Shown: positions 25,887 through 36,148 of the stretch, in pieces
Layout: every line of letters starts with the position of its first letter
Position numbering within the stretch: position 1 is the stretch's first letter
NCBI RefSeq assembly: GCF_003345355.1
Contig: NZ_QQNB01000005.1
Coordinates: 62,001 to 126,000, forward strand
DNA: 64,000 nt
Source of the DNA: Sphingomonas aracearum
GTDB taxonomy: Bacteria > Pseudomonadota > Alphaproteobacteria > Sphingomonadales > Sphingomonadaceae
Reading direction: 5' to 3'
The notes under the pieces: generated by a model
Databases searched by the model: none
What the model was told of the DNA's origin: nothing
The model's input: the letters and a program-made list of their open reading frames with translations, nothing else
Program-made: the position numbers and the translations under genes

Positions 25887-28800
25887 GATGCACTCCTTTT
25901 AGCGCTGGTGAGACCTCGTTGCCGCAACAGCATGTAGGCGGCAGGCAAGATGAACATGGAGAGGAGGGGAGCAGTCAGCATTCCGCCGATCATTGGCGCC
26001 GCAATACGGCTCATGACTTCGGAGCCGGCACCGTGCCCGACGAGGACGGGAAGCAGGCCCGCGATGATGACCGCCACCGTCATCGCCTTGGGACGAACCC
26101 GCAACAGCGCCCCCTCCCGAATGGCTTCGACCACCTGTTCCCGAGAAGGCGTCGGCCCGCGCTCGGCGAGGGCGTGCTTCAGATAGATCAGCATCACGAC
26201 GCCGAACTCTGCGGAAACACCCGCCAGGGCGATAAACCCCACTCCAGTCGCAACTGACTGCGCATAGCCGAGCAGCCAAAGGATCCAGATCCCGCCTGTC
26301 AGGGCGAAGGGCAGGGTGCCCATGACGAGCGCCGCTTCGTCGAGCCGTCCGAACGTCATATAGAGCAGCAGGAAGATGATCGCGAGCGTCGCCGGAACGA
26401 CCAGCATCAGCCGGCTTTCGGCACGTTGGAGATACTCGAACTGCCCCGAATAGGCGATCGATACGCCGGGGCTGAGCCGCACCCCTTTCACCACGGCGCG
26501 CTGCAAATCGGCAACGGTGGAGGCCAGGTCACGGCCGCGGACGTCGACGTAGACCCATGTCGATGGTCGACCGTTCTCGGTCTTGAGCATCGGCGGCCCT
26601 TCGGCAACCGACACTGTAGCGACGGTGCCGAGCGTGATCTGCTGACCCGTGGCGGTGACGATGGGGAGGGTGCGCAGTCCCTCAAGGCCGTCGCGCAACT
26701 CGCGCGGGTAGCGGACGCTGATCGGATAGCGCGCCAGACCCTCGACGGTTTCCCCGATTGTTTCCCCGCCGATCGCACCTGAGACGATCTCCTGCACATC
26801 GGCGATGTTGAGGCCGTACCGGGCGGCGCTCGCGCGATCGATATCCACGTCGACATAGCGCCCCCCGGTCAATCGTTCCGCCAAGGCTGAACTGACGCCC
26901 GGGACGGTCTTGGCGATCCGCTCGACGTTGGCCGCAATCCGGTCCAGCTCGGCGAGATCGGCGCCCGACACCTTCACGCCGATCGGGCTTTTGATGCCGG
27001 TCGCGAGCATGTCGATCCGGTTGCGGATGGGCGGCACCCAGACGTTGGTGAGGCCGGGTACGCGTACCGTCCGGTCCAGCTCCTCTACGAGCTTCGCCGG
27101 GGTCATTCCTGCCCGCCATTGGCTACGTGGCTTGAACTGGATGGTCGTCTCGAACATCTCCAACGGCGCCGGGTCTGTCGCGGTCTCGGCGCGTCCGGCC
27201 TTTCCGAAGACGGTTGCGACCTCCGGCACCGTTTTGATGAGCCGGTCGGTTCTCTGCAGCAGCTCGGAAGCGCTCGCGGCTGAGAGGCCGGGCAACGCCG
27301 ATGGCATATAAAGCAGGTCGCCTTCATCCATCGAGGGGATGAACTCGCCCCCGAGACGGGAAAGGGGCCACGCTGTCGTCGCCAGCACTGCGGCGGCAAT
27401 CGCGATCGTCACCCAAGGGCGCGCCATCACCCGATCCAGGGCGGGGCGGTAAAGGCGGGTCAGGCCCCGATTGATGACGTTGTCTTGCTCGGCGGGAATG
27501 CGCCCCCGGATGAGCCAGCCCATCAACACCGGGACGAGCGTGACCGACAGGATGGCGGCCGCCGCCATCGCATAGCTCTTGGTGAAGGCGAGTGGGGCGA
27601 ACAGCCGTCCCTCCTGTGCCTCTAAGGTGAAGACTGGCACGAACGAGAGCGTGATGATGACCAGGCTGAAGAACAGCGCAGGACCGACTTCCGCAGCCGC
27701 TTCGGTGATGACCCGCCACCGCTCCTCGCCGGCGAGCGTTCGGTCGGGGTTCTCATGCTCCCAATGCTCGATCCGCTTATGCGCGTTCTCGATCATGACA
27801 ATGGCCGCATCCACCATCGCGCCGATCGCGATGGCGATGCCGCCCAGCGACATGATGTTGGCGTTGACCCCCTGAACCCGCATGACGAGCAACGCGGCGA
27901 GCACCCCCAGCGGCAAGGTCACGATCGCGACCAGGGCCGATCGCACGTGCCACAGGAACAGCCCGCAAACGAGGGCGACGACAACGAACTCCTCGACGAG
28001 CTTGCCGGACAGGTTCTCCACCGCGCGATCGATCAGTTGCGACCGGTCGTAGGTGGTGACGATCTGCACGCCGGGAGGGAGGCTCTGCCTCAACTCCGCG
28101 AGCTTCGTCCTGACCGCCTCGATCGTCTCGCGGGCGTTCTTGTCCTGACGCAAGACGACTACGCCTCCTGCGACCTCGCCCTCGCCATCGAGCTCGGCGA
28201 TCCCGCGGCGCATCTCGGGGCCGACCTGGACCGTGGCGACGTCGCCCAACGTGACGGGCACGCCAGCTCCGGCAACCTTGAGGGGTATCGCGCGAAAATC
28301 GTCGGGCGTGCGGAGATAGCCCGATGCGCGGACCATATACTCGGCCCCACCCATCTCGAGCACCGAACCACCAGCTTCCTGGTTGGCGCGTCGTATGGCT
28401 TCTACCGTCTGCGCGTGAGTGATGCCGAGCGCGGCAAGCCGGGTCGGATCGAGAAGGACCTGATACTCCTTCACCATGCCCCCGATGCTCGCCACTTCAG
28501 CGACGCCGGGGAGCGTCTTCAGTTCGTAGCGCAGAAACCAGTCCTGCAGCGACCGGAGCTGAGACAGATCGTGACGGCCGCTGCGATCCACCAGCGCATA
28601 TTCGTAGATCCAGCCAACCCCGGTAGCGTCCGGACCAAGCGCGGCTTGTGCCCCTTGTGGCAGCCGGCCTTGGACCTGGCTCAGATATTCGAGCACGCGG
28701 GAGCGCGCCCAATACAGGTCGGTGCCCTCGTCGAAGATCACATAGACGTAGCTGTCGCCGAAGAAGGAGTAGCCCCGCACGGTCTTGGTCCCAGGCACGG

Positions 28801-29023
28801 ACAGCATGGTGGTCGTCAGCGGGTAGGTGACTTGGTTCTCGACGATCTGCGGCGCCTGACCCGGCCAGCTCGTCCGGATGATGACCTGTGTGTCCGACAG
28901 ATCGGGCAAGGCGTCGACGGGCGTTGCCCGCATTGCGACGACACCGGCGATCGCGAGCGCGATGACAGCCAGCACGACAAGGAAGCGGTTGGCAACTGAC
29001 CAACGGATGATCGCCGCGATCAT
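25883..29023 (-). CDS. cusA: CusA-type heavy-metal RND efflux pump (Cu/Ag)
   Basis: The 1046-residue RND transporter has 12 helices. The fourth transmembrane segment reads [20 protein letters not shown], the HME4 (monovalent Cu/Ag) form, rather than the DFGxxxDG form of the CzcA at 60944. Methionines for stepwise Cu(I) transfer are present in the porter domain. It is driven by protons and joined to CusB and a TolC-type channel. Its ATG overlaps the cusB stop by 4 bases. Confidence 0.95.
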   Translation of the reverse strand: MIAAIIRWSVANRFLVVLAVIALAIAGVVAMRATPVDALPDLSDTQVIIRTSWPGQAPQIVENQVTYPLTTTMLSVPGTKTVRGYSFFGDSYVYVIFDEGTDLYWARSRVLEYLSQVQGRLPQGAQAALGPDATGVGWIYEYALVDRSGRHDLSQLRSLQDWFLRYELKTLPGVAEVASIGGMVKEYQVLLDPTRLAALGITHAQTVEAIRRANQEAGGSVLEMGGAEYMVRASGYLRTPDDFRAIPLKVAGAGVPVTLGDVATVQVGPEMRRGIAELDGEGEVAGGVVVLRQDKNARETIEAVRTKLAELRQSLPPGVQIVTTYDRSQLIDRAVENLSGKLVEEFVVVALVCGLFLWHVRSALVAIVTLPLGVLAALLVMRVQGVNANIMSLGGIAIAIGAMVDAAIVMIENAHKRIEHWEHENPDRTLAGEERWRVITEAAAEVGPALFFSLVIITLSFVPVFTLEAQEGRLFAPLAFTKSYAMAAAAILSVTLVPVLMGWLIRGRIPAEQDNVINRGLTRLYRPALDRVMARPWVTIAIAAAVLATTAWPLSRLGGEFIPSMDEGDLLYMPSALPGLSAASASELLQRTDRLIKTVPEVATVFGKAGRAETATDPAPLEMFETTIQFKPRSQWRAGMTPAKLVEELDRTVRVPGLTNVWVPPIRNRIDMLATGIKSPIGVKVSGADLAELDRIAANVERIAKTVPGVSSALAERLTGGRYVDVDIDRASAARYGLNIADVQEIVSGAIGGETIGETVEGLARYPISVRYPRELRDGLEGLRTLPIVTATGQQITLGTVATVSVAEGPPMLKTENGRPSTWVYVDVRGRDLASTVADLQRAVVKGVRLSPGVSIAYSGQFEYLQRAESRLMLVVPATLAIIFLLLYMTFGRLDEAALVMGTLPFALTGGIWILWLLGYAQSVATGVGFIALAGVSAEFGVVMLIYLKHALAERGPTPSREQVVEAIREGALLRVRPKAMTVAVIIAGLLPVLVGHGAGSEVMSRIAAPMIGGMLTAPLLSMFILPAAYMLLRQRGLTSAKRSAS

Positions 29024-30489
29024 CGGCTACCCTCCTGCACAATACGGCGAAGCGTCGGCCCTTCCGAGGGCTGATCGAAGCCGAACCGGACGCGGTCTCC
29101 CTTCTTGTAGCCGCGCAGCAGGGCGGGATCGGCAACGCGGAAGGTCATCGTCATCGCCGGCCACCCGATCGCCGGCACCGGCTGATGCGACAAAGTGATC
29201 GAGCTGGCGTCCATTGCCTCGACCTGACCGACCGTCTCGTAAACTTGACCGGCAGGAGCTGATTGCGGTTTCGGCCGCGCTGTTGCGTCACCGCCAATCG
29301 GCCGCGCCTCGAGACCTGCAAGGCTGGCCTCGGAATCGATCAGGAATTGACCCGACGCGACCACCTTCTCGCCTTCGGCGAGCCCGGCGAGGATTTCGGT
29401 TTTCCCGCCGCCCTCGGCGCCGGTTCGCACCTCGGCGGGTCGGAACCGCCCGCCGGAGTTGGCGAGCATGACGAGGGTTCTGCGACCTGTGCGGATCACG
29501 GCTTCGCTCGGCACCAGCAGCCTGTCGCGTGCTCCCTGGCCCAACCTCACGCTGGCGAACATGCCGGGCCGGAGCCTGCCCCCCTTGTTGGCAAGCTCGA
29601 TGCGAACAGTGAGCGTTCGGGTTTCGGTCTGCGCCTGGGGGAGAATTGCGGCGATGCGGCCCGCGAAGGTTTCGCCTGGAAAAGCCACAAGCGTGGCGGC
29701 CACTGGCGTGCCGACCCGCACGCCGCCCATGGTCGCTTCCGGCACGGCCGCATTGAGCCAAACCGTCCCGAGCCCATTCACCTCGGCGAGAGTCTGCCCC
29801 ATGGTCAAGGTCATCCCCTCCCGCACATTCAGCGTCTTGATGACCCCGCCGATCGGCGTGCGGATCGTCGTGCGCCCGCCCGACGCGCCGGTCATGCCGA
29901 GGAGCGCCATGCGCTGGCGCGCAGCGCGCGCCAGCGCAGCATCGCCCGTGCGACGGACGGCCTCGTATTCGGCACGGGCACCTGCCCACTCGGGGACAAG
30001 CAGATCCGCCAGAGGCGCCCCAGCGGGGACCACGTCACCGGGAGCACGCGCATAGACGCGCTGAACGAAGGCGGCGCTGCGCGACTGGATCACCGCCAGG
30101 TTGCGCTCATTGAAGTCGATGCTGCCGGTCACGGTTACGGCGTTGGTGAGCGTTCCGCGCTCGACAGGCACGATCCGAGCGCCAAGGCGCTGGACGCTGC
30201 CCGGGTCGATGGTCACGCCCGGCCCGACGTTCGCGCTGCCCCCCTCGTCGGCATAGCGGGGGATCAGCTTCATCCCCATCGACGACAGCCCCGGACCATC
30301 ATGGTGCTCGGCCGGGATCATTGGATCGTACCAGTAGAGGATCTTGCGCTGATCGGTCTGGGTCTGCCCGGATGGCGCGCTGGCTGTATGTTCGAGCCGC
30401 GCGATGCCGAAGCCAATGCCGCCTGCCACAAGGGCGAGCGCAGCCGCGGCCGTTGCGAGGCGCGTGCGGCTGATCGTCGTGTCGCTCAT
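29020..30489 (-). CDS. cusB: CusB membrane fusion protein with fused CusF domain
   Basis: The start is the ATG at 30489, overlapping the cusC stop; in-frame sequence further upstream lies inside cusC. The 489-residue protein has an N-terminal signal or anchor, the heavy-metal-binding [20 protein letters not shown] segment, barrel-sandwich and alpha-hairpin domains, and a C-terminal CusF domain (about 415-485) with the copper motif [10 protein letters not shown]. The operon therefore encodes two CusF modules, one tethered and one free. Confidence 0.95.
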   Translation of the reverse strand: MSDTTISRTRLATAAAALALVAGGIGFGIARLEHTASAPSGQTQTDQRKILYWYDPMIPAEHHDGPGLSSMGMKLIPRYADEGGSANVGPGVTIDPGSVQRLGARIVPVERGTLTNAVTVTGSIDFNERNLAVIQSRSAAFVQRVYARAPGDVVPAGAPLADLLVPEWAGARAEYEAVRRTGDAALARAARQRMALLGMTGASGGRTTIRTPIGGVIKTLNVREGMTLTMGQTLAEVNGLGTVWLNAAVPEATMGGVRVGTPVAATLVAFPGETFAGRIAAILPQAQTETRTLTVRIELANKGGRLRPGMFASVRLGQGARDRLLVPSEAVIRTGRRTLVMLANSGGRFRPAEVRTGAEGGGKTEILAGLAEGEKVVASGQFLIDSEASLAGLEARPIGGDATARPKPQSAPAGQVYETVGQVEAMDASSITLSHQPVPAIGWPAMTMTFRVADPALLRGYKKGDRVRFGFDQPSEGPTLRRIVQEGSR

Positions 30490-31715
30490 CGATCCTCGCT
30501 CCCGAAAGCAATAGTGAGGCGGATGGCATCGGACGCGACCTCGGCTTCCCGATCGAGCACCGTCAGCTCGGCGTCCGCGAGCGATGCCTTGGCATCGACG
30601 ACGTCGGTAAGGCTCGCCCGACCGGCCGAATAGCTGGCGGTCTCCAGCTCGGACCGTTCCCGCGCAAGCGGTAGAAGCACGCGTTGTGCCCGCTGCCACT
30701 GGCTATGATGCATCTGATGGTCCGCAAGAGCAGCTTCGAGGTCGGCCGCCAGCGTCCGTCGCGTTTCCTCGCGTTCCGCCTCGGCTTGCGCTCGGGCGGA
30801 CTGACGCGCAGCGATGCGGGGATCTTGGCGCGAGCGCGCGAACAACGGCAGGCTCATTGTGACCCCGGCCGACATCATGTCCCCGTAGCGTGGGTCGCGG
30901 CGCTGATACGCCACTTCAAGGCCCCAGTCCGGACGCTTCTCGGCCCGCGCTGCATCCACGTCGGCTTCAGCCCGGCGGATGCCCGCATCGGCTGAAACGA
31001 TGTCGGGATGCTGTTCAAGCGCCGCGCGCAGCCGTGCCGGCGCCAGATCGATGGCCGGCACGTCGCCAACCGTTTCCGGAGCCTGTACGCCGGTCCAGCG
31101 GGCCAGCATCGCGCGCGCGCGCGCAACCCCAGCCACCAGCTCGTCGCGCCGATCCTCCAAGCCGGCAATGGCTTGGTCGATGCCTAGACTCTGGGCTGGG
31201 CGCGCCGTCCCTGATGCCACGGCGGTTCGCGCGACCGCCGGCAGGGCACGGAGCGAATGAATGATGCCGTCGAGTGCGGTCAGCCGTCGCGCGGCATAGG
31301 CGAGATCAATCCACGCCTGACCCGCACCCAGCCGGATTTGGCGGACCTTGGTCGCCTGGGCAGCTTGCGCGGTCTCGACGGCTGCTCGCGCCTGCGCCTG
31401 TGCGGCGTGGCGCTTCGCGAGGTTGGGAAGGTCCTGCTGGAAGCCGACCCTCTTCATCGTCATGCTATCTCGCGAAAGCGAGAAGGCCGGTGGGCCCGAG
31501 ACTGGATAATTCTCAACCCCGACCGACACACGCGGGTCTGGGAGGCTCCCGGCGGCACGAGCCTCGGCTTGGGCGGCGGTCACCCCCGCGCGCTCGGCGA
31601 CCGCTCCGGGAGCATTAGCGGCCGCTTCACGTAAGGCTTGGTCATAGGTAAGTGTCTGTGCCTGCGCGGCGCTCGTCGATAGCGCGGCGGTAGCCAGCAT
31701 CATGGATGCACGCAT
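30486..31715 (-). CDS. cusC: TolC-family outer membrane channel CusC-like
   Basis: This 409-residue protein has a signal peptide (ATAALSTSAAQAQ) and two TolC-type coiled-coil repeats, rich in Ala/Arg/Glu heptads (for example RRTLAADLEAALADHQMHHS). It forms the outer membrane exit duct of the Cus efflux complex. First gene of cusCBAF; no cysteine-acylation site is evident, so it is probably not a lipoprotein. Only 80 bases separate it from a small secreted protein gene upstream. Confidence 0.9.
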   Translation of the reverse strand: MRASMMLATAALSTSAAQAQTLTYDQALREAAANAPGAVAERAGVTAAQAEARAAGSLPDPRVSVGVENYPVSGPPAFSLSRDSMTMKRVGFQQDLPNLAKRHAAQAQARAAVETAQAAQATKVRQIRLGAGQAWIDLAYAARRLTALDGIIHSLRALPAVARTAVASGTARPAQSLGIDQAIAGLEDRRDELVAGVARARAMLARWTGVQAPETVGDVPAIDLAPARLRAALEQHPDIVSADAGIRRAEADVDAARAEKRPDWGLEVAYQRRDPRYGDMMSAGVTMSLPLFARSRQDPRIAARQSARAQAEAEREETRRTLAADLEAALADHQMHHSQWQRAQRVLLPLARERSELETASYSAGRASLTDVVDAKASLADAELTVLDREAEVASDAIRLTIAFGSEDR

Positions 31716-31795
31716 CGTTGCTCTTTCAATCGCGAATGGAAGATCCGAGACGGAGCACGGGAGCGCTCCGCCTCAGAACCGGATTGAGGGCGGGC

Positions 31796-32050
31796 TCAGC
31801 CGACCTTCTCATCCTTCATCGACATGCAGGCTTTGGGAGCGTGCTTCATCGTGGGGCATGCACACGCGGTTTCGGGTGCCGCGTCGGCAACCCATTCGCG
31901 TCGCTGACCCGGGGTTGAGCGTGGCCCGAACTGGGGTGCTGGGCGCCATTCCCAATGCCCCGTGACCCCCTGCGACGGCGTAGCAGCCGAAGCCGATGCC
32001 GACGATACAGCAACAACGGCGGACAAAGCCGCCACGAGTATCTTGTTCAT
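31796..32050 (-). CDS. Small secreted Cys/Met-containing protein, copper island
   Basis: The 84-residue protein has a clear Sec signal (MNKILVAALSAVVAVSSASASA). The short mature part has a metal-binding looking tail with cysteines, histidine and methionines (ETACACPTMKHAPKACMSM). No named family is known to me. It lies between the DUF411 group and cusC on the same strand, so a periplasmic copper-binding role is plausible. Confidence 0.6.
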   Translation of the reverse strand: MNKILVAALSAVVAVSSASASAATPSQGVTGHWEWRPAPQFGPRSTPGQRREWVADAAPETACACPTMKHAPKACMSMKDEKVG

Positions 32051-32134
32051 AGCAAATTCCGTTCCGAGCTGAATATGTGACCGGGTTCTCGCCGCCCGGA
32101 GGCGGAAAGAGAGCGCTAGGTCGGGTTCGTCAGC

Positions 32135-32491
32135 TCAGACGGTGGGAGGCTCTGGCTCTGGCGGCACGTCCCGTCCGGTCAAGAACGTGACCGCCGCGGC
32201 ATGGAGCGCGAGCGGGACAGTGGCAGGTGGCGTAACTAGCGGCAGCCGATCCTGCAACGTCATCGGGATGACACATCCCATCTGAGCGATACAGGCCAGC
32301 GTCAGCCCTTTGCAAGGCGCCTCATGCGACGCCTTCGGCATTTCCTGCGCCTCGGGGCAGCCTATGCCCGACGGCATGGTGTGGCTCGCTTCCATCATTG
32401 GCGCGAAGGCAGGGCCTCCGGCATACGCGGCCTGTTGGCCGAGAAAGCCAAAAAGCGCTCCTAAGAGGAGAAAGAGGGAGACGCGCCTCAT
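32135..32491 (-). CDS. Small secreted or membrane protein with paired cysteines
   Basis: From ATG 32491 the protein has 118 residues: a hydrophobic signal (RRVSLFLLLGALFGFLGQQA), then a Met/His/Cys-containing mature region (MMEASHTMPSGIGCPEAQEM and CKGLTLACIAQMGCV) and a hydrophobic C-terminal third. Small proteins of this type (DUF2946-like) are common in copper operons of Proteobacteria. Function unknown. An alternative start is at 32515. Confidence 0.6.
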   Translation of the reverse strand: MRRVSLFLLLGALFGFLGQQAAYAGGPAFAPMMEASHTMPSGIGCPEAQEMPKASHEAPCKGLTLACIAQMGCVIPMTLQDRLPLVTPPATVPLALHAAAVTFLTGRDVPPEPEPPTV

Positions 32492-32535
32492 CACAACCTT
32501 AGGAGCATCGGCCACGAACTTGGAGGTGTCAACGA

Positions 32536-32976
32536 CTATCCGCCGTGGCGCGCGAAGACGCGCTTACCGCCGGGGCCGAATGCAACGACGTCATAGGGCT
32601 GCGCTTTCATGCCCGGCATCTTCATGCCCGGTGACCCCATCGGCATTCCGGCGACCGCAAGGCCGGTGACGCCCTTTGGATGCGTCGCCAGGGCGCGCTT
32701 CATGTCGGCGATCGGAACGTGACCCTCGAAGGCCATGCCGCCGATGATGGCCGTGTGGCACGATGCGAGGTCTGCAGGGACGCCCATCTTGCGCTGGAAA
32801 ACATCGCGACGCGCATCATCGATGATCTGAACCTTCCGGCCGAACTGCTGGCGCACCTGCGCAGCCCACTTCTCGCAGCAACCGCACCCTGGGTCGCGGT
32901 GCATGGCAATATCGGCAGCGGATGCCATCGTCGGAGAGAGAACTGTTATGGCCATCAGGCCAGCCTTTTTAAGCAT
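32536..32976 (-). CDS. DUF411 periplasmic metal-binding protein
   Basis: This 146-residue protein has a signal peptide (MAITVLSPTMASA) and the DUF411 pattern: HRDPGCGCCEKWAAQVRQQ near the mature N-terminus, then CHTAIIGGMAFEGHVP and a Met-rich PMGSPGMKMPGM segment. The family is repeatedly found with copper and other metal resistance genes and binds metal through the CGCC motif. It is first in a minus-strand run toward cusC and has an ECF-type promoter at 33123-33150. Confidence 0.85.
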   Translation of the reverse strand: MLKKAGLMAITVLSPTMASAADIAMHRDPGCGCCEKWAAQVRQQFGRKVQIIDDARRDVFQRKMGVPADLASCHTAIIGGMAFEGHVPIADMKRALATHPKGVTGLAVAGMPMGSPGMKMPGMKAQPYDVVAFGPGGKRVFARHGG

Positions 32977-33122
32977 TAATCGACTTCCTCGTTAGCCAAT
33001 TTACCGGCACAGCAGTTTATCTCAACAGCTCTGGGCACTATCGGACAGGAGAACAAGCCTGTGATTACTCCCAGTTGCTTGCAGATGCTCGCTTCGCCGG
33101 TCTGATTGGGCAATGACATTAT

Positions 33123-33150
33123 AATACGCGGCTCCCGGGCGCATCCCTCA
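33123..33150 (-). promoter_or_regulatory. Candidate ECF promoter, TGAGGG-N16-CGTATT
   Basis: Read on the minus strand, TGAGGG (33145-33150), exactly 16 bases, then CGTATT (33123-33128). It lies 146 bases before the DUF411 gene. It is one of seven near-identical sites in this region. The rest of 32977-33251 shows no gene. Confidence 0.6.
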
Positions 33151-33251
33151 CTGTTTCCCAATGTTTTTTGCTTGGTGCGGGAATAGGAAACCGATCCCAG
33201 TTGGGCGGAGTTGTCCCAGCGCTACCAGCGCTACCAGCCGAAAGGACTATC

Positions 33252-33626
33252 ATGAAACTCCCTCGCTTCACATTGGCCGCAACCGCAGCCGCGATCGCGC
33301 TGACGGGCGGCGTCGCAATCGCCCAACAGGGCGGCAGCATGCACTCCATGCCCGGCATGGACATGAGCCACATGCAGAACATGACTCCTACCCGGCGTGA
33401 GATGATGGGCGTCATGCAAAAAATGAATCAGGGAATGATGCAGGGCATGATGGACCCTGATCCCGGCCGGGCCTGGATGAAGAGCATGGCTGCGCACCAC
33501 CAGGGCGCCATCGATATGTCCGAGCTGATTCAGCATCATACCAAGGATCCGAAGGTGCTTGCTGAGGCACGAAAGACCGCAGCAGAGAACCGTAAATCCC
33601 TCGCCGAACTCAGGGCGAAGATGTAA
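33252..33626 (+). CDS. DUF305 secreted Met/His-rich protein
   Basis: The start ATG 33252 gives 124 residues with a Sec signal (AATAAAIALTGGVAIAQ). The mature region is Met/His-rich (MHSMPGMDMSHMQNM) and carries the DUF305 ferritin-like helical signature MKSMAAHHQGAIDMSELIQHH. DUF305 proteins are frequent in copper loci and probably bind metal in the periplasm. It is divergent from the DUF411 gene and followed by a strong hairpin. Confidence 0.8.
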   Translation: MKLPRFTLAATAAAIALTGGVAIAQQGGSMHSMPGMDMSHMQNMTPTRREMMGVMQKMNQGMMQGMMDPDPGRAWMKSMAAHHQGAIDMSELIQHHTKDPKVLAEARKTAAENRKSLAELRAKM

Positions 33627-33656
33627 ATCTGCCGTTCCGACCATCGGTAATGGCAA

Positions 33657-33687
33657 GTGGGGAGCTGGTAGTTGTCCGGCTCCCCAC
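33657..33687 (+). terminator. Terminator hairpin after the DUF305 gene
   Basis: GTGGGGAGC and GCTCCCCAC form a 9-base perfect stem with a 13-base loop, 30 bases after the DUF305 stop and 42 bases before the end of the convergent RTX gene. Confidence 0.6.
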
Positions 33688-33728
33688 ATTCCAAGGAAGC
33701 GGAACGGCATCCCGCCCCCTAACAACGT

Positions 33729-35114
33729 TTAGATGAAGAGCAGATCCGTGCCCGCGTACGTAATCGCAGGATTGTTCACAAACGCGCCCCCTTCGACGCT
33801 GCTGAACATGAAATCGTCCTGCGACATATCAGCCGCGTAAACGCCCTCGATCAGGACCGATCCCTTGCCTGTGTCGGTGGACCAGGACACCAGTACACCG
33901 TTGCTTTGATCCTGGACGCTTACCTGGTTCGGCAAAATGTCTTCGAACGCAATGTGATCGAACGCTCCCGGGCCGGCATCGAAACCGCCGAAGATCATGT
34001 CGTTGCCACTGTCAGGGCGCACAACGAAAGCATCCGCTCCGTCGCCGCCATTCAATCTATCGTTGCCGGTCCCACCGTCGATCATGTCATGGCCGGCCCC
34101 CGCGTAGATCGTGTCGTTACCGGCTTCACCCATCAAGCCATCGGCCATGGCACCGCCATAAAGCTTGTCGGCGCCATCGCCCCCCTTGAGCATATCGCCA
34201 CCATCGCCGCCATCGAGCACGTCTCGCCCTGCGCCGCCCTCCAGGTGATCCTCACCGGCACCGCCGAATAGCTTGTCGTCCCCGGCAAGGCCGAAAAAGA
34301 CGTCGCGGTCACCCGTGGCTTGGAAGGTGTCGGCCCGCGCGGAGCCGTATTTCACATCGAAGTCGTCAAAGCTGTATGCTGCGCTCGGGTCCGTGGCGCC
34401 GGTTGCTGCGGGTGCCGAGACGTCGCCGCCTTCCTCTTTGGCGAAGCTGGTGGCCTGCAACCGGTCCGCACTCGCGTCCGCGGGTTGGAGAAGGTAGCGA
34501 TCGTCGGTGAACATGAAGTCGTTCTGGGCCAGCTCGCTCTTGGCCACGCCGACCAGCAGCACCGAACTCGCACCCTCATTCCAGCTCACACGGGTTCCGA
34601 AGGCGGTTTCCTCGAAGCGCAACTCCTCAGGCGAGATGTCGCGCAGCGCGAGGTGGTCGAACATACCGGGACCAGGCTTGAAGTCATAGATGATGTCGTT
34701 GCCGCTATCACGGTCGACAACGAAGGCGTCGGCGCCGCGGCCGCCCATCAGGATGTCGTCACCCTTGCCGCCTTCGATATCCCCATGGCCATCGCCTTCG
34801 CTGAGGAGGTCGCGCTCGTCCCCACCTCTGAGCGTGTCGTCCATTGCACCCCCGAGCAGCACATCGCTCCCCGCCCCCCCATCGAGATAGTTCATGCCGT
34901 TCCCGCCAAGCAGGAAATCGGCACCACGACCGCCCCAAAAGGCGTCATCGATCACACCGCCGGTGAGCACGTCGCTGCCGCCCCGACCGAAGGATATGTT
35001 CATTTTGCCGCTTTGCCCAAGTTCCACGTCGGAACCAGCGTCTCCGATAGTGAGGTGGTAATCATCGATCACCCGATCAACGCGCGAACCACCACGATCC
35101 TGCTTCCAAGTCAT
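33729..35114 (-). CDS. RTX calcium-binding repeat protein
   Basis: From ATG 35114, with a GGGAG ribosome site, the protein has 461 residues. It holds two blocks of glycine-rich RTX nonapeptides (GGxGxDxLx; for example GGRGADFLLGGNGMNYLDGG and GAGEDHLEGGAGRDVLDGGD), each followed by a similar beta-rich segment (DSGNDIIYDFKPGPGMFDHL; DSGNDMIFGGFDAGPGAFDH), so the protein looks internally duplicated. No Sec signal is visible, as expected for type I secretion, but no ABC exporter genes are near. There is no catalytic domain. An ECF-type site lies upstream. Confidence 0.8.
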   Translation of the reverse strand: MTWKQDRGGSRVDRVIDDYHLTIGDAGSDVELGQSGKMNISFGRGGSDVLTGGVIDDAFWGGRGADFLLGGNGMNYLDGGAGSDVLLGGAMDDTLRGGDERDLLSEGDGHGDIEGGKGDDILMGGRGADAFVVDRDSGNDIIYDFKPGPGMFDHLALRDISPEELRFEETAFGTRVSWNEGASSVLLVGVAKSELAQNDFMFTDDRYLLQPADASADRLQATSFAKEEGGDVSAPAATGATDPSAAYSFDDFDVKYGSARADTFQATGDRDVFFGLAGDDKLFGGAGEDHLEGGAGRDVLDGGDGGDMLKGGDGADKLYGGAMADGLMGEAGNDTIYAGAGHDMIDGGTGNDRLNGGDGADAFVVRPDSGNDMIFGGFDAGPGAFDHIAFEDILPNQVSVQDQSNGVLVSWSTDTGKGSVLIEGVYAADMSQDDFMFSSVEGGAFVNNPAITYAGTDLLFI

Positions 35115-35554
35115 CGTCTGTCTCCCGTATTGGTGCGCCCACATCTTTCAAAGAAGCGCGATTCACAGAATACCCCGAAGGTCTTACAGTTCCTCCGAGC
35201 GCTGCCAGACAGCAGGCATCGCAGACTATACCAATATAAGTTTCAAGCCTTAGCAGAGGTCCTTCGCGGCGGCTGAATACAAGTGGTCACGCCCGCCCGC
35301 CTAGTCTTTACGGCGGGTCGTAATCTCTTCCATCTAGCGCGCGAGAAGGTCCCTATCCCTCACGTTCGCGCTCAAAACCTTATACGCGGCCCGAGGGTCC
35401 AACCCTCATCGGCCATGCAAAATTCACGGGAAAGGGGAGGGCGCACGCCCATCAACCCTGGCCGCTTGCCAGCGGAGAGCGGCGCCCGTCCTATCCCGGA
35501 CGGCCGCCGCCCCAGCCTCACGCGACAGCGTTGGTTGCCCCGGAGCGGACCCGT
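35115..35554. other. Long intergenic region upstream of the RTX gene
   Basis: These 440 bases contain no gene I can support. They hold the ECF-type promoter at 35381-35408 and a second copy of the upstream box, TGAGGGATAGGG on the minus strand (35351-35362), identical over 12 bases to the box in the cnrY promoter but without a CGTA element at 16 bases. The transcript from the first promoter would have an untranslated leader of about 260 bases. Confidence 0.6.
35381..35408 (-). promoter_or_regulatory. Candidate ECF promoter, TGAGGG-N16-CGTATA
   Basis: On the minus strand TGAGGG (35403-35408), 16 bases, CGTATA (35381-35386), 266 bases before the RTX start. Same spacing and boxes as the copA, cnrY and copC sites. 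Confidence 0.6.
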
Positions 35555-36148
35555 TCAGCGCATCGGCTGAAGGCTATTGATGCCGGTGCTTTCGTCCGTT
35601 TCAGGTGGCGGAGGAGCAACGCCCTTGTCGCGATAGGACGGCAGGTCCGGCGCACCGTCAGGCGTTGGTTGCGCCTCGAGTTTGGCGATCATTCGCTTCA
35701 TCTGCGTGATCTCGCGCACCTGAGCGTCGATGATGCCATCAGCAAGTTTGCGGACCTCGGGGTCCTTGATGTGTGCCCGCTCGCTGGTCAGGATCGCGAT
35801 CGAATGGTGCGGGATCATCGCCTTCATGTAAGAAACGTCGTCAACCGTTTCCTGGCTGCGGACCAGCCAGAGCGCTGCGGCGAACACCACGACGCTTCCA
35901 CCCAGGATGAAGGCGTTGGTTCGCTTGTTTCTGTACATCGACCACATGAAGCCGACCATGATGAGCGCCATCGTCGAGCCCATGACGAACGCCATCCAGA
36001 ACCGCGTTTGGCTAAATTCGATGTGACCGAGCGCATAGACGTTGACGTACATGAGGCCGAACATCACGACCGTGGAGGTCGCGATCATCGCTGCGAACCG
36101 GCCATAGCCCATGCCCATGTTCATTTTATCGTCGTTGTGATCCATCAC
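35555..36148 (-). CDS. DUF305 membrane protein
   Basis: In this 197-residue protein three or four membrane helices occupy residues 15-105 (FAAMIATSTVVMFGLMYVNV, then two more), and a DUF305 domain follows with YMKAMIPHHSIAILTSERAH and a second metal-type helix EITQMKRMIAKLE. The His-His of MIPHHS is the conserved family motif. It is last in the copA-copB-cytochrome-PepSY-DUF305 run and overlaps the PepSY gene by 4 bases. Confidence 0.8.
   Translation of the reverse strand: MMDHNDDKMNMGMGYGRFAAMIATSTVVMFGLMYVNVYALGHIEFSQTRFWMAFVMGSTMALIMVGFMWSMYRNKRTNAFILGGSVVVFAAALWLVRSQETVDDVSYMKAMIPHHSIAILTSERAHIKDPEVRKLADGIIDAQVREITQMKRMIAKLEAQPTPDGAPDLPSYRDKGVAPPPPETDESTGINSLQPMR

Noticed and set aside
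27755..28999. Long plus-strand frame opposite cusA (414 codons)
   Set aside because: Antisense to a certain RND pump gene, with low-complexity composition and no domain.
33097..33125. TATAAT at 33120-33125 as a plus-strand housekeeping promoter for DUF305
   Set aside because: No acceptable -35 hexamer at 16-18 bases; on the opposite strand the same bases belong to the ECF-type site.
35335..35362. Second TGAGGGATAGGG box upstream of the RTX gene as an eighth ECF promoter
   Set aside because: Sixteen bases downstream it has GCGCTA instead of CGTA, so it was not counted although the upstream box is identical to that of cnrY.
35381..35410. tRNA-like stretch in the RTX upstream region
   Set aside because: No cloverleaf with T-loop GTTCGA could be folded; the bases are better explained as the ECF-type promoter.
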